Shown here in pieces: positions 6,015 to 11,496 of a stretch of DNA of 11,496 bases (its first letter is position 1; each line of letters starts with the position of its first letter). The stretch lies in assembly GCA_009783525.1 (NCBI GenBank), contig WRDG01000046.1, positions 1 through 11,496 of the forward strand, given 5' to 3'. A model generated the notes under the pieces. That model had not been told where the DNA came from, did no database searches, and saw only the letters and a program-made list of their open reading frames with translations. Both the position numbers and the translations under genes were made by a program. Source of the stretch: Defluviitaleaceae bacterium (GTDB taxonomy: Bacteria; Bacillota; Clostridia; Lachnospirales; WQUN01).

Positions 6015-9000
6015 ATGAGCAAAAAATTTTTAGCCCTGCTGCTTGCGGCCGTTATGTCGCTTGCATTGGCAGCCCCCGCTGCGGCATTCGATGCGGAAGC
6101 CGGCGCAGCGGAGGGAGACGCGTTCACGTTTGAGCTTTTTGCCGCAGACGAAACGGAACCCGAAGACGGCGAAGAAACCGAAGCAGACGAAGACGCGCTA
6201 TTTGCCGCGCCGTCTGCTGCGAGTCTTTTGTTCGAGCTTTTCGCCGAAGAATATAAGCTCGCGATAGACTCGGAAGGTCCTTTTTTTGCAGACAGTTTCG
6301 TGCTGCTCAGATGGGTCCCCGCTGATCTCGGCAGCATGAGCGGCAACAACAGCCAATGGAACATTCAAGCGCGGCTGATGGACGGCGTTTCGCAGGTTTC
6401 AGGCTGGACGCAGATCGCAAGCGGTTTCAGCGCGACAAGCGCGATGTACAACATACCCGCTTCCGCGGTTCCGGGCGACTATATGATCGAGCTGCGCGCA
6501 TACCGTAACGCCACCAACATCAGCGCGGTGCTCTCGGTTCCGGTAACAGTCAGCGAAGGAACCGTTGTAAGGCCGAACCTTTTCCCGCAGGGTTTCTTCG
6601 AAGACCTCGAAGGTTGGGAGGGCGCGCCCCGCGCTCCCGGCGACGCAGGTTCGCCGGACATGAACGGCGTTTTGCTTCCGAACGACAACCCGGCCGTTTT
6701 AAATGCGAATATGGTCGCTTTGGCAGGCACGGGCGAAATTATGCGCCATCCCGTGTTCCTGCAAGGCAACGCCACATACAGACTAACAGTATGGGGCAGA
6801 GGCGGAACGGACAGCTCGATGAGCGGCGTGACCCTCGGCCCGCCGCTCGGTTCGGACAGAGCCGACTGCTGGAAAGGAACCGGATTACTCTGCCACGATT
6901 TTTGGTGCGGCTGCGACTCGGTGCGCAATAAACTTGCTTTCACAACCGCGGGCGACGGCGGCGGCTGGGTCAAAAAAACAATTGTTTTTTCTCTTGTCGC
7001 AGACCTCGAAGGCGAAATAATGGTTCGCGCCTGGCCTCCCAACTGGAATTCATCTGATCCCGGCTGGCCGGGTCCCGGCTCGACGTTTTACATTTCTGAA
7101 ATAAGCGTTGAACTGCTTTATATGGCAGGCGACGTGCACAATGTTTCTTACGGCGCGGAAAACAGTATCGGCGGAACAATTACGGGCGCGATTGGCATCA
7201 CGTCCTTCAAGTCGGGAGCGACCGTAGCGGACGGCAGGCTAATCCATCTTACGGCGGCGGCCGACCCGGGCTTCGCTTTAGACACATGGATCGTAAACGG
7301 CGTCGATACCGGCAGCTCAAACACGAAATTTTCTGTCTATGTCACGGAAGAGCTGGACATAGCGGCAAGGTTTAAAGCAGCCGAAAGAGTCAAGGTTTCT
7401 TACAGCGTCAACTGCTCAAACAGCGGCGCGCTGTTCGCGCAGGCAAACCGGGAAACGTTCGCTTCGGGCGCATCGGTGCCGGAGGGTTTGTCGCTCGTAT
7501 TTAAAGCGGCGCCCAATGACGGCTTCGAAGTTAAATACTGGATGGTAAACGGCGAACGGATTTTTACTACGACAAAACTTTTCACAGTAGCCTTCCTTAA
7601 AGGCGATTATGACATAACAGCCGTGTTCGGTTTAACCGACGAAAGCGGCGGACGCGAAAGCGCGCACAATGGTACGAACAAAAACCGTTTGGGTATCAAC
7701 TTGGTGCATCCGGCGAGCTCGAGTTTGACCGGCGGCCTTGACGCCGTGTTCCCGGCGGACTATTTGGATTCGATCGATCCGTACGGCGTGCTGAGGTTTA
7801 TGGACTTCACGCACACCAATTCGCATGTGGCCCCCGGAACCGAGCACTGGTCCAACAGGGTCATGCCCGAAGACAACCAGCACGGCGCACAGGGCGCGGC
7901 ATGGGAATATGTAATCGCGCTTGCCAATACCACAAACAAGGACATTTGGATTTCGCTGCCGGTTAGGGCCAACGACGACTATGTGACCCAACTCGCCCTT
8001 ATGATGAAAGAGCACCTCAACCCCGGCATCGCCGTTTACGTCGAATGGGGCAACGAGGTATGGGGATTTTCAGAGCAGGTGGCGGTCAACAGAAATATGG
8101 CGAACGCGGCTAACATCCCCGGCGCTAACCAAACGTTATGGGATTGGCGTCCGGCGGGCGAAAGCGGCGGCAGCAGCCAAGGCCTGTACGGCTGGGGCAA
8201 CATGAACCTCATAAGGCACTTCGCCCAGCGTTCTGCGGAAATCGGTTTGATTTTCCGTGAAGTGTTCGGCGAAAGCGACAGCCCCATATCGGAAGAGAGC
8301 AGAATCAGGCCGGTTATCACATGGCAGGTCATGCCCGATTTTGTGACGCCCATGATGGAATGGCTCAACACGCATTCCGATTCAAAATTCCACAACGCGC
8401 ACGAATATATTTACGCCGTGGGCATCGCGCCGTATTTCAGCGAACCTTCGCCGGCAAACTGCGACCCCGCAGGCGCAGCACGTGAAGGCTTCGGCGAAGA
8501 CGTGGTTGCTTACATACATAACCACATGTACAACAGCATCCGCAGCGGAGCAAACAACATAAGGACAATGGTTGCCGCTGCAAACAGAGCCGGGCTCATA
8601 GGCGGAGTCACATCGTACGAAGGCGGGCCGCACCATCAGGGGCAGACAAACACCAACCTTGTATGGCGCACCACGGCGCAAAAAGATCCCGAAATGACAA
8701 ACATAATCATCAATTACATAGTGGACAACTGGTACGACATAGGGGCGGGTCTGTTCATGTACTTCAGCCATATCGGGCCGTCCACGCAGTACGGCTACTG
8801 GGGCAACCTGGACAACCTGTCCGAAGACCAGTTTATCAGCGCGCCGAAATTTGCCGCGTTAAAAATTATTTCTCAACTGCAGTATGACGAATGCAAATTG
8901 TGCGGCGAAATCCCATGCGTGTGCGACGGTTTATTCGGTTGCCGCGACTGCGAGGAATGCGCCCCGTCAACCGACGCGCAGTTTTTGGCAAAGCGTGCAG

Positions 9001-9221
9001 CTTCGATACTTAAAAACGGCTTGCTTGAATCGCAGTTGAAATTGTCCGCAAACAACAATGCGACCCTAACCCTCGTAATTGACGGCAGAGAGTTTGTGCT
9101 CGCCCTTAAAGTAAACAACCGGAACGTAAGCGGAAAGATTGATCTGCCCGACGGAAGCGGGACGCTTGTGTTCGACATCAAGGGCAACGGAAGCAACATA
9201 AAAGAATTTAAAATCATTTAA
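6015..9221 (+). CDS. Large secreted multidomain glycoside hydrolase-like protein with InlB B-repeats
   Basis: A secreted protein of about 1068 residues. The start chosen is ATG 6015, 7 bases after GGAGG (6003-6007); an in-frame ATG at 5988 has no such site and would put extra residues before the signal peptide. Signal peptide: 1-24, cleavage near AAA|FD. Then come an acidic linker (25-80), an Ig-like beta domain (about 80-184), and a CBM4/9-like jelly-roll module (about 187-371) starting PNLFPQGFFED. Two divergent InlB-type B-repeats follow at about 375-454 and 459-539, each with a W-x-V/M-N-G core. A (beta/alpha)8 glycoside hydrolase-like domain (about 550-950) carries YVEWGNEVWG (acid/base candidate E681) and SYEGGPHH (nucleophile candidate E869), a clan GH-A pattern. 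Next are a seven-cysteine segment (960-982) and a small beta C-terminal domain (about 985-1068). No SLH, LPXTG, dockerin or membrane anchor is seen. Substrate unknown; polysaccharide binding or cleavage is inferred. Confidence 0.85.
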   Translation: MSKKFLALLLAAVMSLALAAPAAAFDAEAGAAEGDAFTFELFAADETEPEDGEETEADEDALFAAPSAASLLFELFAEEYKLAIDSEGPFFADSFVLLRWVPADLGSMSGNNSQWNIQARLMDGVSQVSGWTQIASGFSATSAMYNIPASAVPGDYMIELRAYRNATNISAVLSVPVTVSEGTVVRPNLFPQGFFEDLEGWEGAPRAPGDAGSPDMNGVLLPNDNPAVLNANMVALAGTGEIMRHPVFLQGNATYRLTVWGRGGTDSSMSGVTLGPPLGSDRADCWKGTGLLCHDFWCGCDSVRNKLAFTTAGDGGGWVKKTIVFSLVADLEGEIMVRAWPPNWNSSDPGWPGPGSTFYISEISVELLYMAGDVHNVSYGAENSIGGTITGAIGITSFKSGATVADGRLIHLTAAADPGFALDTWIVNGVDTGSSNTKFSVYVTEELDIAARFKAAERVKVSYSVNCSNSGALFAQANRETFASGASVPEGLSLVFKAAPNDGFEVKYWMVNGERIFTTTKLFTVAFLKGDYDITAVFGLTDESGGRESAHNGTNKNRLGINLVHPASSSLTGGLDAVFPADYLDSIDPYGVLRFMDFTHTNSHVAPGTEHWSNRVMPEDNQHGAQGAAWEYVIALANTTNKDIWISLPVRANDDYVTQLALMMKEHLNPGIAVYVEWGNEVWGFSEQVAVNRNMANAANIPGANQTLWDWRPAGESGGSSQGLYGWGNMNLIRHFAQRSAEIGLIFREVFGESDSPISEESRIRPVITWQVMPDFVTPMMEWLNTHSDSKFHNAHEYIYAVGIAPYFSEPSPANCDPAGAAREGFGEDVVAYIHNHMYNSIRSGANNIRTMVAAANRAGLIGGVTSYEGGPHHQGQTNTNLVWRTTAQKDPEMTNIIINYIVDNWYDIGAGLFMYFSHIGPSTQYGYWGNLDNLSEDQFISAPKFAALKIISQLQYDECKLCGEIPCVCDGLFGCRDCEECAPSTDAQFLAKRAASILKNGLLESQLKLSANNNATLTLVIDGREFVLALKVNNRNVSGKIDLPDGSGTLVFDIKGNGSNIKEFKII

Positions 9222-9241
9222 TAAATTTTTTAGCCGAGCGC

Positions 9242-9270
9242 TTGACAGCTTTTGTTTTATCGTTTACAAT
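9242..9270 (+). promoter_or_regulatory. Sigma-A promoter for the T-box/trpB unit
   Basis: A consensus -35 TTGACA (9242-9247) is followed after exactly 17 bases by TACAAT (9265-9270), one base from the -10 consensus. Transcription would start near 9277, just ahead of T-box Stem I. This is the strongest promoter visible in the window. Confidence 0.88.
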
Positions 9271-9276
9271 CCGCGC

Positions 9277-9576
9277 AACTGAATATTTTCAAAACAGGCG
9301 AGATAAGTACGCGTCAGGTGTTTTTTCAGAGAGTTGCCGTCAGGTGCGAGGCAATATGACATTTTTTGCGGAATGGCCTCGCTTTGCCGGAAGACAAACC
9401 CGGCATAATGTCCGGAGGTTAAAGCGGTTTGCGCCGCGATTATCCGAAGGCGGCATCCCCCGTTAAAAGGAAGAGGTATCGCCCGCGAAATTGCCCGGGC
9501 CGTACCGGTCGAGTTAAACAAGAGGTGGCACCGCGTGAAGACGCCCTCTGCATATGTATATGCAGAGGGCTTTTTT
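9277..9576 (+). ncRNA. T-box riboswitch leader, probably tRNA-Trp responsive
   Basis: T-box leaders bind a specific tRNA and allow transcription when it is uncharged. Stem I: base helix GGCGAG (9297-9302) with CTCGCT (9378-9383). The specifier loop has AGTA (9306-9309) facing GAA (9371-9373), the S-turn pair. Above it are helices 9310-9316/9357-9370 and TTGCC (9334-9338)/GGCAA (9350-9354), and a distal loop with GGTGCGAG. The candidate specifier is TGG (9374-9376), Trp. A hairpin at about 9476-9516 fits Stem III. The antiterminator has GAGG (9522-9525) with CCTC (9545-9548) and GCGT (9533-9536) with ACGC (9541-9544), leaving the 7-base bulge TGGCACC (9526-9532). TGGC pairs with a GCCA tRNA end, so discriminator G73, as in bacterial tRNA-Trp. 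The downstream gene is trpB. Confidence 0.94.
9543..9576 (+). terminator. T-box-controlled intrinsic terminator
   Basis: A perfect 12-bp stem, GCCCTCTGCATA (9543-9554) with TATGCAGAGGGC (9559-9570), has a TGTA loop and six T (9571-9576). Its 5' arm includes CCTC, which the antiterminator also uses, so the two structures are mutually exclusive, as required for T-box control. Confidence 0.95.
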
Positions 9577-9657
9577 GTGTAAAAAATTTTTCCTCTTCTC
9601 GGCGAAAAATAATTTCGGGGCCTAAAACGAAAAGGTACCCAACAGGAGGACGCACAC

Positions 9658-11037
9658 ATGAAACAATTTCCTAACAGAGTCGTGCTTGACGAAACGCACA
9701 CGCCGAAAAGCTGGTACAACATGTTCGCCGACATGCCGTTTGAAGAGGGCGAAGACGCGTTTATGCTCCACCCCGGCACCATGCAGCCCGCAAAACCCGA
9801 AGACCTTTACCCCGTGTTTGCGGAGGAGCTTTGCAGGCAGGAGTTTACCCGCGAGAGGCATATCGAAATCCCGAAAGAAGTACGCGACTATTATCTTTCG
9901 TACCGCCCGTCGCCGATGTACCGCGCTTACGCGCTTGAAAAATTATTGGACACGCCCGCGCATATTTATTTCAAATACGAAGGGCAGAACACATCCGGCA
10001 GCCACAAGCTTAACTCTGCGATCGCGCAGGCGTACTACAATAAAAAACAGGGCGTGAAGCGCCTCACGACAGAAACCGGCGCGGGCCAATGGGGAACCGC
10101 TCTTTCGATGGCGTGCGCGCATTTCGGCTTAGAGCTCGAAGTATTTATGGTAAAAATTTCCGCGCAGCAAAAGCCTTACCGCAAAGCGATAATAGAAACG
10201 TTCGGGGCGGATATTACGCTGAGCCCGAGCAATACCACAAACGCCGGACGCGGCGTGCTCGAAAACGACCCGGACAACCCCGGCAGCCTCGGCACGGCAA
10301 TAAGCGAAGCGGTCGAGCGCGCGGTCACGAGCGAGAACACGCGCTACACGCTCGGCTCGGTTCTTAACCAGGTAGTGATCCACCAATCCGTGATCGGGCT
10401 CGAGGCAAAAGAGCAGCTCGGAATGTACGACGTCTACCCGGACATCATAATCGGATGCGCCGGCGGCGGTTCCAACTTCGCGGGGCTCATGTCCGCGTTT
10501 ATGGGCGACAGGTTAACGGGAAAGGCCAAGCCTTATTTTATCGCGGTAGAGCCCGCAGCGTGTCCGTCCATGACGCGCGGCCGCTACGCATACGATTTTT
10601 GCGATACGGCGCGGGTCACGCCGCTAGCAAAGATGTACACGCTCGGCTGCGGCTTCATGCCGAGCACGATCCATGCGGGCGGCCTGCGCTACCACGGGAT
10701 GTCGCCCACGCTTTCAAAGCTGTACCACGACGGTTTTATAGACGAGGCAAGGGGCGCGTTTCAAAGCGAAATATTTAAGGCCGCGACAATTTTTACGCGG
10801 GCCGAAGGCATCCTGCCCGCGCCCGAAAGCGCCCACGCAATAAGCGCCGCAATCGACGAAGCGAACAAATGCAAAGAGACAGGCGTCGCCAAAAATATTT
10901 TGTTCGGCCTGTCGGGCCACGGCAATTTCGACCTCGGCGCGTACATGCAGTACATGGAAGGCAACACCCACGACTATGCGCCCACCGATAATGAACTCGA
11001 AAAAGGTTTCGCGTCGCTCATAAAAACCAATTCATAA
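9658..11037 (+). CDS. trpB: TrpB2-type tryptophan synthase beta chain (PLP enzyme)
   Basis: Condenses indole with L-serine (or phosphoserine in some TrpB2) to give L-tryptophan, using pyridoxal phosphate. 459 residues, longer than TrpB1 (about 400) and normal for the TrpB2 subgroup. The PLP lysine is K117 in SGSHKLNSA. The catalytic loop reads ETGAGQWG (139-146); Trp at the sixth position is typical of TrpB2, where TrpB1 has His. The phosphate-binding loop is GCAGGGSN (266-273); RAEGILPAPESAHA (381-394) and GLSGHGNFD (417-425) are conserved. The N-terminal extension (1-70) also fits TrpB2. The ATG is 8 bases after AGGAGG (9644-9649). No trpA or other trp gene adjoins it, and a terminator follows, so it is monocistronic and fits indole salvage. 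Regulation is by the T-box directly upstream. Confidence 0.96.
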   Translation: MKQFPNRVVLDETHTPKSWYNMFADMPFEEGEDAFMLHPGTMQPAKPEDLYPVFAEELCRQEFTRERHIEIPKEVRDYYLSYRPSPMYRAYALEKLLDTPAHIYFKYEGQNTSGSHKLNSAIAQAYYNKKQGVKRLTTETGAGQWGTALSMACAHFGLELEVFMVKISAQQKPYRKAIIETFGADITLSPSNTTNAGRGVLENDPDNPGSLGTAISEAVERAVTSENTRYTLGSVLNQVVIHQSVIGLEAKEQLGMYDVYPDIIIGCAGGGSNFAGLMSAFMGDRLTGKAKPYFIAVEPAACPSMTRGRYAYDFCDTARVTPLAKMYTLGCGFMPSTIHAGGLRYHGMSPTLSKLYHDGFIDEARGAFQSEIFKAATIFTRAEGILPAPESAHAISAAIDEANKCKETGVAKNILFGLSGHGNFDLGAYMQYMEGNTHDYAPTDNELEKGFASLIKTNS

Positions 11038-11040
11038 ATT

Positions 11041-11070
11041 AAAAAAAACCCGGCTCCCGGGTTTTTTTTT
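11041..11070 (+). terminator. Intrinsic terminator after trpB
   Basis: CCCGG (11049-11053) pairs with CCGGG (11057-11061) around a CTC loop, flanked by A8 (11041-11048) and T9 (11062-11070), so the stem can extend by A:T pairs and may work on both strands. It lies 4 bases after the trpB stop. Confidence 0.92.
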
Positions 11071-11119
11071 ATGTTGCAAAAAATGTATTATGTAAAAAAT
11101 ATTTACAGGGAGTTTTTTT

Positions 11120-11496
11120 ATGAACGGCGAACCTAACGGAAATGAAAAATTGAAAACGTCGGCTCTGTTTGAAGACAACAAAGCAGGCGGTTCGCCTGCA
11201 GGCGGTTCACCCGCTGACAATCATTTTACCAAGAGCAAAAAAAAATCGAAGGCCGCGGTGTTTTTTTACATACTGAGCATTACAGGCGTTATTATCGGCT
11301 CAAGTTTTATTGCGGCGATTTTTACCGGCATGTTTTCTGTGCCGAGCAGCAGCGAAAACATGGAAATGGGACGCACGGACGCGATAATCGGCTCGGTTGT
11401 TTCTGTCGGCCTGGCCGCGTTGTTCGCGCTGCTTGCAAGCGTGATAAGCAAAAACGCCGACGCCGTTTCGGCGGAAAACGAACTGCCGCCGCATGA
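11120..11496 (+). CDS. Membrane protein of unknown function, 5' part (runs off window)
   Basis: An open frame of 125 codons continues past the window end. The start ATG is 7 bases after AGGGAG (11107-11112). Residues 1-44 are hydrophilic and low-complexity with AGGSPAGGSP (22-31) from a 15-bp tandem repeat, then a basic patch KSKKKSK (38-44). Two hydrophobic segments follow at about 45-72 and 88-109, separated by a short polar stretch (SSSENMEMGRTD). The basic patch before the first segment suggests a cytoplasmic N-terminus and a helical hairpin. I do not recognise the family. It follows a strong terminator, so it is a separate transcription unit; no convincing -35/-10 pair is visible in the 49-base gap. 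Confidence 0.75.
   Translation, partial: MNGEPNGNEKLKTSALFEDNKAGGSPAGGSPADNHFTKSKKKSKAAVFFYILSITGVIIGSSFIAAIFTGMFSVPSSSENMEMGRTDAIIGSVVSVGLAALFALLASVISKNADAVSAENELPPH
11183..11212 (+). repeat. 15-bp tandem repeat encoding AGGSP twice
   Basis: GCAGGCGGTTCGCCT (11183-11197) is followed at once by GCAGGCGGTTCACCC (11198-11212), two differences in 15. The first unit also forms a 7-bp hairpin, GCAGGCG-GTT-CGCCTGC. Copy number here could vary by slippage. Confidence 0.8.

Noticed and set aside
6479..7042. Minus-strand open frame of 187 codons opposite the secreted protein
   Set aside because: Low-complexity Pro/Ser-rich translation, no ribosome binding site context, fully inside a well-supported gene.
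9242..9674. Short open frames on both strands across the trp leader
   Set aside because: The region is explained in full by a promoter and T-box RNA structure.
11074..11102. TTGCAA as a -35 box for the last gene
   Set aside because: No acceptable -10 lies 16-18 bases downstream; TATTAT and TAAAAA are at wrong spacing.
1..11496. CRISPR array, insertion sequence, tRNA or rRNA gene, prophage or toxin-antitoxin pair
   Set aside because: No regularly spaced repeats, transposase motifs, tRNA-like cloverleaf or rRNA segments were seen on either strand.

Overview
The window looks like chromosomal DNA from an uncultured low-to-mid GC anaerobic Firmicute (Clostridia-like). The main pointers are a complete T-box riboswitch, a textbook sigma-A promoter, purine-rich Shine-Dalgarno sites, TTG and GTG starts, and a secreted protein with InlB-type B-repeats. 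All genes lie on the plus strand, and both end genes run off the window. The lineage is an inference from these features, not from a database match.

Layout: (1) 1-1245 is the 3' part of recJ. (2) 1265-5768 is a tight five-gene run: a GspE/PilB assembly ATPase, a GspF/PilC inner-membrane platform, a GspG/ComGC-like prepilin, a second minor-type prepilin whose start overlaps the gene before it, and a divergent PilM/GspL-like protein. Together they form a compact type IV pilus/type II secretion-like module. No prepilin peptidase, PilN/PilO, retraction ATPase or secretin gene is present here. (3) 5769-6014 is an AT-rich intergenic region with a 9-bp inverted repeat around a TATAAT sequence. (4) 6015-9221 encodes a secreted protein of about 1068 residues: signal peptide, acidic linker, Ig-like and CBM-like modules, two InlB B-repeats, a (beta/alpha)8-type glycoside hydrolase-like domain, a seven-cysteine segment and a small C-terminal domain. 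(5) 9222-9657 holds a strong promoter and a T-box leader ending in an intrinsic terminator. (6) 9658-11037 is a stand-alone TrpB2-type tryptophan synthase beta chain, followed by an intrinsic terminator. (7) 11120-11496 is the start of a membrane protein of unknown function.

How the parts work together: the pilus-like genes probably share a transcript with recJ, because no promoter is visible between them and the gaps are 25 bases or less. The trp unit is self-contained (promoter, tRNA-sensing leader, gene, terminator). The T-box acceptor-binding bulge reads TGGC, which fits the G73 discriminator of tRNA-Trp. The secreted glycoside hydrolase-like protein has its own Sec signal. Any functional link to the pilus-like module is inferred from adjacency only.

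The parts most worth a second look are the reduced pilus-like operon with its odd PilM-like member, the architecture of the secreted protein, the operator-like repeats before it, and the specifier loop of the T-box.
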